A stretch of DNA of 64,000 nt from Chryseobacterium sp. T16E-39. Its GTDB lineage: Bacteria > Bacteroidota > Bacteroidia > Flavobacteriales > Weeksellaceae. A program made the position numbers and the translations under genes. The notes under the pieces were generated by a model. It searched no databases. It was given only the letters and a program-made list of their open reading frames with translations, and had not been told where the DNA came from. Where the stretch lies: assembly GCF_002216065.1 (NCBI RefSeq), contig NZ_CP022282.1:3596001-3660000 (forward strand). The letters are read 5' to 3'. This document shows, in pieces, positions 21,870 through 29,506 of the stretch. The first letter of the stretch is position 1, and the number at the start of each line of letters is the position of its first letter.

Positions 21870-22706
21870 ATGAAAATTTATAAATTTTTATCATTATTCT
21901 TTATTGCCTTTACTTTATTAGCTGTTTCTTCTTGTCAAAACAATGACGATGATGATAATCCACAGGATACCACACCCGGAAATCTTCAGATCAAATTTGA
22001 AAACGGATTCAATAATCTGGGCGGAATTGTTCTTAATCAAACGACTCAAACCTCTTCCAGTGGGCAAAAGCACCAATTTTCCACTTTAAAATATGTGGTG
22101 AGTAACATCAGCCTGATCGATGAGAATGGAAAAGAGTTCAAATACAATGAAAACAATCCTGATAAAGGGGCTTTTATCATAGATCAGGCAGATGCGGTAG
22201 CTGGAATTGTTTATGTAAATCTTACCGGGATTCCTAAAAACAATTATAAAAAAGTAAAATTCGGATTGGGGATCAGCCAGAATGCTTATCTCCTGGGAAT
22301 GGATGGACAAGCAGAATTCTGGAATAAAGCAAAAGCAAAAGGGATGTCATGGTCATGGGCTGCCGGGTATGTTTTTGTGAAGCTGGAAGGGAAATACGGC
22401 ACAGCCGCTGCGGATAAAGAATTCATGAATCATACCGGGAATATGGGAAATGTTACTGCTAACAATACTCCAAATCTATACCGGGAAATTACTTTAGATC
22501 TTCCAACAACAGCCAGGGTGACTGGCAAAATAAGACCGTCGATTCATATTCTGGCAGATCTTAATCAGTATCTAAGCGGTGATACAGCACTTACATTAGA
22601 TACAAATAATGATATGATGATGGGATCAAGCCAACATTTAGTGAATGTAACGAATAACCTTACCAAAATGTTTTCTGTAAATCATGTTCATAATGATGAA
22701 GATTAG
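21870..22706 (+). CDS. mbnP: MbnP-like periplasmic copper-binding lipoprotein
   Basis: A 278-residue lipoprotein (signal ending LLAVSSCQNNDDDD), started at 21870 because the lipoprotein signal begins there. The body matches the MbnP family: an LQIKFEN start, a YVVSNISLIDENGKEF segment and the block MSWSWAAGYVFVKLEGKY with Trp161 and Trp163. In methanobactin-associated MbnP a tryptophan is oxidised to kynurenine by the diheme enzyme MbnH to form a copper site; which Trp corresponds here is not settled. The mbnH-like gene overlaps its 3' end, supporting a functional pair. No methanobactin precursor is visible nearby. Confidence 0.82.
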   Translation: MKIYKFLSLFFIAFTLLAVSSCQNNDDDDNPQDTTPGNLQIKFENGFNNLGGIVLNQTTQTSSSGQKHQFSTLKYVVSNISLIDENGKEFKYNENNPDKGAFIIDQADAVAGIVYVNLTGIPKNNYKKVKFGLGISQNAYLLGMDGQAEFWNKAKAKGMSWSWAAGYVFVKLEGKYGTAAADKEFMNHTGNMGNVTANNTPNLYREITLDLPTTARVTGKIRPSIHILADLNQYLSGDTALTLDTNNDMMMGSSQHLVNVTNNLTKMFSVNHVHNDED

Positions 22707-23745
22707 AAGTATACTGAAAATTGGGTTAATTATTGTCGGCCTTTTTAATACAATTTCATGCTCTGATGAGGTTATTGAACCCTTGGAAAAAGACGAAGCT
22801 TATAACCTGCAATTTCCATCTTATTTTCCTGAAATGACTTTTGATAAAGCGGGAAATCCGGTCACCAAAAATGGAGTAGAACTAGGTCGGAAATTGTTCT
22901 ATGAAGGAAGGCTTTCACGTAATAATACCATTTCATGTGGTTTCTGTCATATCCAGGAGAATGCTTTTACCCACCATGGGCATAATGTAAGTCATGGTGT
23001 GGATGACAGGATTGGAATACGGAATGCTCCGCCTATACAGAATATGGCATTCTTAAAAAGATATATGTGGGACGGGGTAATTCATAACCTGAATGAACAA
23101 CCTATTATTCCAATTACTGATGCTAATGAAATGGATAGCTCGATGCCGGAAGTAATTTCTAAACTGAATATGGATGATAAGTATAAAAAACTTTTCAAAT
23201 CAGCTTACGGTGACGAAAATATTACGGGAGAAAGAGTTTTAAAAGCGTTATCCCAATTTATGGTGACAATGATCTCAGCGGATTCAAAATATGATCAGTA
23301 CAAGCAGGGAAAAGCCACTCTTACATCAGTTGAAGCGCAGGGAATGGCATTGTTTCAGCAGAAATGCTCGACCTGTCATAGTGGAGAATTATTTACAGAT
23401 GAAAGCTTTCGAAATACCGGGATGTATTATAATACGCAATTTAAAGATGCAGGTCGTTACCGGGTAACCCTGGATCAAATGGATTGGATGAAATTCAGGG
23501 TTCCCAGTTTGAGAAATGTTGAATATACGGCTCCTTATATGCATGACGGAAGGTTCTACACATTAGATGCTGTTCTTAATTTCTATTCGGATAATGTGGA
23601 AGATAATGCTAATCTTGATCCGCAGCTTAAACAAAATGGACATGTCGGAATTGCAATGACTACTGTTGAAAAACAATCAATTATTGCTTTCCTGAAAACA
23701 TTATCTGATAAGAGTTTTATTACCAATCCTAAATTCTCTGAATAA
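22684..23745 (+). CDS. mbnH: MbnH-like diheme cytochrome c peroxidase-family lipoprotein
   Basis: A protein of about 350 residues with a lipoprotein signal (IGLIIVGLFNTISCSDE) and two CxxCH heme-attachment motifs (CGFCH near residue 82 and CSTCH near 230). It belongs to the CcpA/MauG/MbnH superfamily. The RVPSLRNVEYTAPYMHDGR block is typical. Starts at 22684, 22693 or 22696 are possible; all overlap the mbnP-like gene by 11-23 bp, so translation is coupled. In the characterised pair, MbnH uses a high-valent diheme state to modify a tryptophan of MbnP. The same is inferred here. Confidence 0.85.
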   Translation: MFIMMKIRSILKIGLIIVGLFNTISCSDEVIEPLEKDEAYNLQFPSYFPEMTFDKAGNPVTKNGVELGRKLFYEGRLSRNNTISCGFCHIQENAFTHHGHNVSHGVDDRIGIRNAPPIQNMAFLKRYMWDGVIHNLNEQPIIPITDANEMDSSMPEVISKLNMDDKYKKLFKSAYGDENITGERVLKALSQFMVTMISADSKYDQYKQGKATLTSVEAQGMALFQQKCSTCHSGELFTDESFRNTGMYYNTQFKDAGRYRVTLDQMDWMKFRVPSLRNVEYTAPYMHDGRFYTLDAVLNFYSDNVEDNANLDPQLKQNGHVGIAMTTVEKQSIIAFLKTLSDKSFITNPKFSE

Positions 23746-23758
23746 ATTTTAATCAAAC

Positions 23759-24712
23759 ATGAAAAATATATTTTTAATACTCTTGGGTCTGGTTATGTCA
23801 CCAATAGCTAAGGCGGAACCAGTAAAGGATAGTCTTTATATCCCTGAAAATAACTTTAATTCTATCAGATTGCTGGAGGATGATTGTGATGCGTGTGGCT
23901 GCGCTGCAGGAAATGGTTCATCAGGATTTGAATCTTTACTTAACCCTCAGTTTATAGGAATAAAATATTTTGCACAACACTATAAGGCGAAAGAGAATCT
24001 TTTCGTGAAAGACCTGACTCAGGATCAGTATTTTAATACAATTCAGTTGTGGGGAAAAGTTCCCATTACAAAAAAGTTGAGTGTTTATGGAAGCTTACCG
24101 TTTCAGTTTCATGAAAAAAGAACCTTGCAGGGGGATATCAGGATTAATGGAATTGGAGATCTCAATCTGATGGGAATCTATCAGCTGATCAATTCGAAAG
24201 ATACTTCCCATCAGTTAAATGGAGGATTGGGAGTGAAGGTTCCTTTAGGGAAATTTGATGAAAAAGGAATTACAGGAGTGAATCCCAGTTTTCAATTGGG
24301 GACAGGAAGCTGGGATTACCAGATGGTTTTGAATTATAAATATCAGAAGAACAAAGTAGCGGTCATTGTGAATACTGATTATACTGTTAAAGGTGAAAAT
24401 AAAAAATATTATCAATTCGGAAACCAGTGGAACTATGCAGCGACAGGATTTTATCAGATTCATGCCGATAAAAAAGTAATCTTTTCCGGGAAAGCCGGAT
24501 TGCAGGGTGAGGTATATGACCGGAATAAGCAGTTTAATGAGGATTTACCGGATACTGCAGGAAGCGCTTTATACGGGAAGGTCGGTTTTGAACTGTCGTA
24601 CAGTAAATGGAGCCTGGGAAGTGAGCTGATGCTTCCGGCTTATTCGAATCTTGCTGGCGGAAACATTGAAGCCAAATCCAGATTCAGTGTTTTTATCAAC
24701 TTTGGAATTTAG
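23759..24712 (+). CDS. Outer-membrane beta-barrel protein with CxxCxC motif, linked to MbnP/MbnH
   Basis: A 317-residue protein with a signal peptide (FLILLGLVMSPIAKAE). An acidic, cysteine-containing N-terminal plug-like motif DDCDACGCAAGN follows, with Cys43, Cys46 and Cys48. The rest is amphipathic beta-strands ending in an aromatic-rich C-terminus (SRFSVFINFGI), as in phenol/MetA-degradation-type outer-membrane 'transporter' proteins. It follows the MbnH gene by 13 bp and ends the operon at a terminator. The exposed cysteine motif suggests a copper site at the barrel entrance. That the barrel moves copper or a copper ligand is inference. Confidence 0.7.
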   Translation: MKNIFLILLGLVMSPIAKAEPVKDSLYIPENNFNSIRLLEDDCDACGCAAGNGSSGFESLLNPQFIGIKYFAQHYKAKENLFVKDLTQDQYFNTIQLWGKVPITKKLSVYGSLPFQFHEKRTLQGDIRINGIGDLNLMGIYQLINSKDTSHQLNGGLGVKVPLGKFDEKGITGVNPSFQLGTGSWDYQMVLNYKYQKNKVAVIVNTDYTVKGENKKYYQFGNQWNYAATGFYQIHADKKVIFSGKAGLQGEVYDRNKQFNEDLPDTAGSALYGKVGFELSYSKWSLGSELMLPAYSNLAGGNIEAKSRFSVFINFGI

Positions 24713-24722
24713 GAAATCAAAT

Positions 24723-24754
24723 AAACATTCCGTTGCAATTGTAACGGAATGTTT
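24723..24754 (+). terminator. Intrinsic terminator after the MbnP/MbnH operon
   Basis: A perfect 12-bp stem (24723-24734 with 24743-24754) around an 8-base loop, followed by G and a T5 run. It separates the copper cluster from the B12 locus. Confidence 0.85.
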
Positions 24755-24793
24755 GTTTTTATATGGTTGATTATCATTTTATTAAGGCCGGTA

Positions 24794-24822
24794 TTGTTTC
24801 TGGGCAGAATTTTCTATCTTTG
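24794..24822 (+). promoter_or_regulatory. Promoter of the B12 uptake operon
   Basis: TTG at 24794-24796, an 18-bp spacer and the -7 box TATCTTTG at 24815-24822 match the Bacteroidota consensus. Transcription would start near 24829, right at the 5' edge of the riboswitch. Confidence 0.75.
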
Positions 24823-24827
24823 CCGCA

Positions 24828-24985
24828 ATCTGGTGAGCCGTAAAAGGCTCTTAAAAGGGAATCCGGTGTAAATCCGGAACAGACCCGCTGCTGTAAGCTC
24901 TAAACCAAAATTTTTGAAGCATATATCCACTGTTTTTATGGGAAGGATTTCAAAAATGGAGTAAGTCAGAAGACCTGCCGGAAAG
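24828..24985 (+). promoter_or_regulatory. Cobalamin (adenosylcobalamin-type) riboswitch
   Basis: The conserved landmarks appear in order. A GAGCC...GGCTC helix comes first, then TTAAAAGGGAATCCGGTG, AATCCGGAACAGACCCGCTG with CTGTAA, a CCACTG...GGGAAGG arm and finally GTAAGTCAGAAGACCTGCC, the B12-box end. It lies between a strong promoter and a btuB-type receptor gene, as expected for B12-repressed uptake. I see no classical terminator in the 120 bp that follow, so control is probably at translation initiation. Confidence 0.95.
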
Positions 24986-25108
24986 ATTAAAGTTTGATGC
25001 TTTCGTGGAATAAAGCTTAGGACAACAATGATTCTGTGCAGTACTGCTGTATGTTGTCATTGCTGCTTTCTTATATCCATTAGCATCAAAATTATTCTCA
25101 AAGAGCTA

Positions 25109-27139
25109 ATGGAATTAAAATTTACTTTTCATAAAACTACTAAAACGATTATCACAGTTCTTGTGTTATTCGCTCAGCTTTACTTTTCCCAGTCAAAAGA
25201 TAGCATAAAAGAGAAAGGGATCTTACCCGTTACTATTTACAAAAAGGATTTTAAAGAGATCCTGCCGGCTCAGACACTTTCGGGTGAGCAGTTGGAAAGG
25301 CTTAACAGCCAGTCTGTAGCAGATGCATTACGATATTTTTCAGGAGTTCAGATCAAAGATTATGGAGGTATTGGTGGATTAAAAACAGTGAATATCCGAA
25401 GTATGGGCAGCCAGCATGTTGGTGTTTTTTATGATGGAATTCAATTGGGAAATGCACAAAATGGAGTTGTTGATCTGGGGAAGTTTTCGCTGGATGATAT
25501 TGAAGAGATATCATTGTATAATGGGCAGAAAAGCGAGATTTTTCAACCGGCAAAAGATTTTGGTTCTTCCGGGTCTATTTACTTACAGCCAAAGACACCC
25601 ATTTTTTACGGAAAGAAAAAAACAAATCTTATTCTTAGAACGAAGAACAGTTCCATAGATCTGTTCAACCCCTCTTTTCGTCTGGAGCAAAAGATTTCAA
25701 ATAGGATTTCAGCAAGTTTCAGTTCAGAATTTATACAAAGTGACGGGCGATATAAATATAAATATCAAAAAAAGAATCCGGATGGTTCTGTTGCCAATGA
25801 TACGGTTGCCACAAGATATGACTCCTATATTAACGCCAAACGATTTGAAACCAGCCTGAACGGAACTTTAAATAACGGAAGCTGGAACATTAGAGGGTAT
25901 GGATATGTATCGGATCGCGGGATCCCTTCAGCTATTGTTAATAATGGATTCGAACCCAAGGGGCAAAAACTATTAGATAAGAACTATTTTGTACAGGGTA
26001 ATTTTAGAAAGAAAATATTTCCAAAATTTGAGACCCAGCTTAAAGCCAAGTTTGCATACGATTATACCAGGTATATTGATACTGTAAATGTCGCTGAAAC
26101 AGCTTTAAAGACGGATAATAAATATATTCAGAGGGAAGTTTATTTGTCATCTTCAAATATATATTCAATTACTCCGAATTGGGATGTTAGTGCCAATGTA
26201 GATTTTCAATATAATAATCTGGATTCAAACCTGAGGTTGTTTTCTTTTCCTACCCGCTATACATCATTAGTCGCTTTTGCAACGACCTACCAATGGAACC
26301 GGTTTAAATTTTTAGGGAGTGTCTTAGGTACTTTTATTCGGGAAGATGTAGAACTTAATTCGAAGTCACCGGATAAAAGGGAATGGACACCCTCTGCATT
26401 TTTAAGCTATCAGCCTTTTGTAGCAAAGGATCTTACCATCAGAGCTTTTTATAAAAGAATTTTCAGGATGCCAACTTTCAATGATTTGTATTATACAATG
26501 ATAGGAAACGTTTTCCTGAAACCTGAATTTACCAATCAGTATGATCTTGGATTTACTTATCAAAAACAGTATGACAATAAGGTCTTGAAAAGAATTTATC
26601 TAAAAGCAGATGGGTACTATAACAAGGTTGAAAATAAAATTATAGCAGTTCCTACGACCAATCTTTTCAGGTGGATGATGACCAATCTTGGGGATGTGCA
26701 GATTATTGGCGCTGATGTTAATGTGCAGGCGGAATTGGCCTTAGGGAAGGTAACATTAAAGCCATTGCTGAGCTATACTTATCAGAGTGCCCGGGATTTT
26801 ACCGAGAAAGGAGAATCCTACTATGGAGACCAGATTCCTTATGTTCCATGGCATTCCGGAACTTTTACCATGATGGCTGATTATAAAGACTGGAGCTTTA
26901 ATTACAGTTTTATGTATACCGGAAAACGGTATGATGCACAACAGAACAATATTGAATATAACGCTATTACGCCCTGGTATACCCACGACTTATCCATTCA
27001 GAAAAAATTCAACTGGTATTCACAGCAATTTAAGGTAAGCTTTGAAGTAAATAATACTTTGAATCAGCACTATGATGTGGTAAGAAATTATCCAATGCCC
27101 GGCAGAAATTTTAAACTTATTGTAAGCTATACATTATGA
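25109..27139 (+). CDS. btuB: TonB-dependent cobalamin receptor, BtuB-like
   Basis: Started at 25109, this is a 676-residue protein with a signal peptide (TIITVLVLFAQLYFSQS), a plug domain (SVADALRYFSGVQIKDYGG ... GGLKTVNIRSMG) and a 22-strand-type barrel ending FKLIVSYTL. An in-frame ATG at 25028 would add 27 residues rich in cysteine before the signal peptide and is less likely. Control by a cobalamin riboswitch gives strong support for a B12 or corrinoid substrate. The following gene overlaps by 4 bp (ATGA) and encodes a BtuG-like propeller, as in Bacteroides B12 loci. Confidence 0.9.
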   Translation: MELKFTFHKTTKTIITVLVLFAQLYFSQSKDSIKEKGILPVTIYKKDFKEILPAQTLSGEQLERLNSQSVADALRYFSGVQIKDYGGIGGLKTVNIRSMGSQHVGVFYDGIQLGNAQNGVVDLGKFSLDDIEEISLYNGQKSEIFQPAKDFGSSGSIYLQPKTPIFYGKKKTNLILRTKNSSIDLFNPSFRLEQKISNRISASFSSEFIQSDGRYKYKYQKKNPDGSVANDTVATRYDSYINAKRFETSLNGTLNNGSWNIRGYGYVSDRGIPSAIVNNGFEPKGQKLLDKNYFVQGNFRKKIFPKFETQLKAKFAYDYTRYIDTVNVAETALKTDNKYIQREVYLSSSNIYSITPNWDVSANVDFQYNNLDSNLRLFSFPTRYTSLVAFATTYQWNRFKFLGSVLGTFIREDVELNSKSPDKREWTPSAFLSYQPFVAKDLTIRAFYKRIFRMPTFNDLYYTMIGNVFLKPEFTNQYDLGFTYQKQYDNKVLKRIYLKADGYYNKVENKIIAVPTTNLFRWMMTNLGDVQIIGADVNVQAELALGKVTLKPLLSYTYQSARDFTEKGESYYGDQIPYVPWHSGTFTMMADYKDWSFNYSFMYTGKRYDAQQNNIEYNAITPWYTHDLSIQKKFNWYSQQFKVSFEVNNTLNQHYDVVRNYPMPGRNFKLIVSYTL

Positions 27140-28272
27140 GAAAAATAAACTATTATCTACTTGTATTGAGTATGTTTTCATTGTTTTCATGCAGAACAGA
27201 CGAATACACTCCAAAAGAAGAGAAAGTGGAAGGTCTTGCGCCACCAGAAAATACAGCGATTAAAGGTTTTTATGTTTTGAATGAGGGGAACATGGGAAGT
27301 AATAAATGTACCCTGGACTTCTTTGATTATACAACGGGAAGCTATCGCAGAAATATCTATGCGGAAATAAATCCAAGTGTTGTCAAAGAATTGGGGGATG
27401 TAGGTAATGATATCCAGATCTATGGAAGTAAACTTTATGTAGTTGTAAATGTCTCTAATAAAATTGAAGTATTGGATGCCAAGACCGCAAAACGGATTAA
27501 AACAATTCAACTGCAAAACTGCCGGTATGTGAAATTTAAAGACGGGAAAGCTTATGCAAGCAGCTATGCGGGGCCTGTTGATATCAATCCCAATTCCCCT
27601 AAAGGAAAAGTTGTGGAAATTGACACCGTTTCGCTTTCTATTCAAAGACAAGTCACGGTTGGTTACCAGCCGGAAGAAATTGAAATCGTAGGGAATCAGC
27701 TTTTTGTTGCCAATTCCGGAGGATATATGGTTCCAAATTATGATAAAACAGTTTCTGTAGTAGATCTGAATACGTTTACAGAAACAAAAAAATTAAACGT
27801 TGCAATCAATCTTCATCGCCTTAAGAAAGACAATTATGGAGATTTATATGTAAGCTCAAGAGGGGATTATTACAATGTTCCATCGAGTTTATATCAGGTA
27901 GATGCTATTACAGGAGTTGTAAAAAAAGATTTTCATGTTGCTGTAAGCGAAATGACCATTGTGAATGATAAGCTTTATTATTATGGAAATGAGTTTAATT
28001 ATAATACCCATTCCTACACAAAGAATTTTGGAATTATTGATGTGAAAACAGAGCAGATCATTTCCAATAAAATTATCGATCAGGAATATGTGGATGCCAT
28101 TAAAGCTCCTTATGGAATTGCTGTAAACCCTATTACAGAAGATATTTACATTACTGATGCCCGAAACTATGTGTCTACCGGATTTGTCTATTGCTTTAAC
28201 AAAAGCGGGCATTTCAAATGGAAGACCGAAGGTGGGAATATTCCTGCCCATTTTGCTTTTCTATATAAATAA
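27136..28272 (+). CDS. btuG: BtuG-like surface lipoprotein, beta-propeller
   Basis: A 378-residue lipoprotein (signal ending SMFSLFSCRTDEY) built of repeated YncE/DUF5074-type blades (NDIQIYGSKLYVVVNVSNKI, EIVGNQLFVANSGG, PYGIAVNPITEDIYITDAR). BtuG of Bacteroides is a beta-propeller lipoprotein that binds B12 very tightly on the surface and hands it to BtuB. Here the start overlaps the btuB-like stop codon and the operon has a cobalamin riboswitch, so the same role is likely. Sequence identity with characterised BtuG was not measured. Confidence 0.83.
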   Translation: MRKINYYLLVLSMFSLFSCRTDEYTPKEEKVEGLAPPENTAIKGFYVLNEGNMGSNKCTLDFFDYTTGSYRRNIYAEINPSVVKELGDVGNDIQIYGSKLYVVVNVSNKIEVLDAKTAKRIKTIQLQNCRYVKFKDGKAYASSYAGPVDINPNSPKGKVVEIDTVSLSIQRQVTVGYQPEEIEIVGNQLFVANSGGYMVPNYDKTVSVVDLNTFTETKKLNVAINLHRLKKDNYGDLYVSSRGDYYNVPSSLYQVDAITGVVKKDFHVAVSEMTIVNDKLYYYGNEFNYNTHSYTKNFGIIDVKTEQIISNKIIDQEYVDAIKAPYGIAVNPITEDIYITDARNYVSTGFVYCFNKSGHFKWKTEGGNIPAHFAFLYK

Positions 28273-28286
28273 TCAGAACCCAAAAT

Positions 28287-29480
28287 ATGGATAATACTAT
28301 TTTTAAAATTATAAAGACAATGCTTGTCATATTTCTTTTAATAGAAGTGACTGCGTGTAAGAGTGACAGGGATGAAGAATCACCATTTAAAGGTTTAGAT
28401 GCATCTTATTCAGTTAATCGTTTTAAGGTTCTTAATATCGCGGCGAATGTATCAGGTAAAATGACGTGGAGCATTAAGGATTCTATTATTTCTGAAGGCT
28501 CTGAACTGGATTTCATCAGCCCTTATGCTAAAACCTATCCACTCACATTAAAAATTGAGAACAATGGGAGTGTAAAAACATATCAATCTACTATTATTGT
28601 TAATAAGGAAACCGGTTCTTACAGTAAATACATTGCTAATGTATTAGATTTCCGCCCGGCGGTAGGGCAATTTACAAATGAAATTCCGGAATATATTACC
28701 GGAAATAACGCAGCGAGCATGCTTCAGAAAGCCAGGGAATCTTTAGTAGGGTCTAATTCTACTATGGTAAGTCTCGGTGGTTTTGGAGGATATGTTGTTT
28801 TTGGTTTTGATCATACCATTCCGAATATGAATGGGAGGGATTTTAAAATCCTTGGAAATGCTTTTTGGGGAAACAATGCTAATGATCCCCGTTCCGGTTC
28901 TTGTGAACCAGGAATTATTATGGTGGCTTATGACAAGAATAAAAACGGAAAGCCTGATGACGGTGAGTGGTATGAGATTGCAGGAAGTGAGTATTTTAAA
29001 AATACAACAATAAAGAATTATAGCATTACTTATTTTAAACCTAATGAAACTAAGCCACCTGTCCCGGGAAGTGAGCCATGGCAAACCGATATAGAATATA
29101 TTAAATGGCAGGATAATCTTGGGAATAATGGATTTAAAACTAAAAATGCGTTTCACGATCACAGTTTTTTTCCATTATGGATTTCTGATGCTTCTTACAG
29201 TTTATCGGGAACAAAAATGCAGAATAATTTCTACGATCAAAGCGGAAACGGATCTTATTGGGTAGGTAAGTCCTTTGATTTTGGGTACGCAGATAATGCT
29301 CCGAATAATGATGAAGCCTCCAATATCGATATCTCCTGGGCTGTGGATAAGACTGGGAAATACGTAAAGCTTCCCGGGATTGATTTTGTAAAAGTATATA
29401 CCGGAATCAATCAGGAGGCTGGCTGGCTTGGAGAAGTTTCTACAGAAGTGGCCGGAGCTTATGATTTATACATAAAATAA
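28287..29480 (+). CDS. Surface lipoprotein of the B12 operon, PKD-like 'cell surface protein'
   Basis: A 397-residue lipoprotein with a signal ending LIEVTACKSDRDE. A PKD-like beta-sandwich (about residues 35-110, WSIKDSIISEGSELDFISP) is followed by a larger domain with DHTIPNMNGRDFKILGNAFW, a calcium-loop-like DKNKNGKPDDGEW and a Trp-rich end. Proteins of this kind accompany btuB/btuG genes in Bacteroidota and at least some surface lipoproteins there bind B12 (BtuH type). Whether this one corresponds to BtuH is not decided. It sits 14 bp after the btuG-like gene. Confidence 0.7.
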   Translation: MDNTIFKIIKTMLVIFLLIEVTACKSDRDEESPFKGLDASYSVNRFKVLNIAANVSGKMTWSIKDSIISEGSELDFISPYAKTYPLTLKIENNGSVKTYQSTIIVNKETGSYSKYIANVLDFRPAVGQFTNEIPEYITGNNAASMLQKARESLVGSNSTMVSLGGFGGYVVFGFDHTIPNMNGRDFKILGNAFWGNNANDPRSGSCEPGIIMVAYDKNKNGKPDDGEWYEIAGSEYFKNTTIKNYSITYFKPNETKPPVPGSEPWQTDIEYIKWQDNLGNNGFKTKNAFHDHSFFPLWISDASYSLSGTKMQNNFYDQSGNGSYWVGKSFDFGYADNAPNNDEASNIDISWAVDKTGKYVKLPGIDFVKVYTGINQEAGWLGEVSTEVAGAYDLYIK

Positions 29481-29506
29481 AAATTCAACAATAAATTTAT
29501 TTAAAA

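Noticed and set aside
21658..22706. Methanobactin precursor near the MbnP/MbnH pair
   Set aside because: No short Cys-containing peptide gene with a leader was seen beside the pair.
27187..27651. A 154-codon minus-strand frame
   Set aside because: It is antisense to the BtuG-like gene, which has a clear signal, repeats and operon position.
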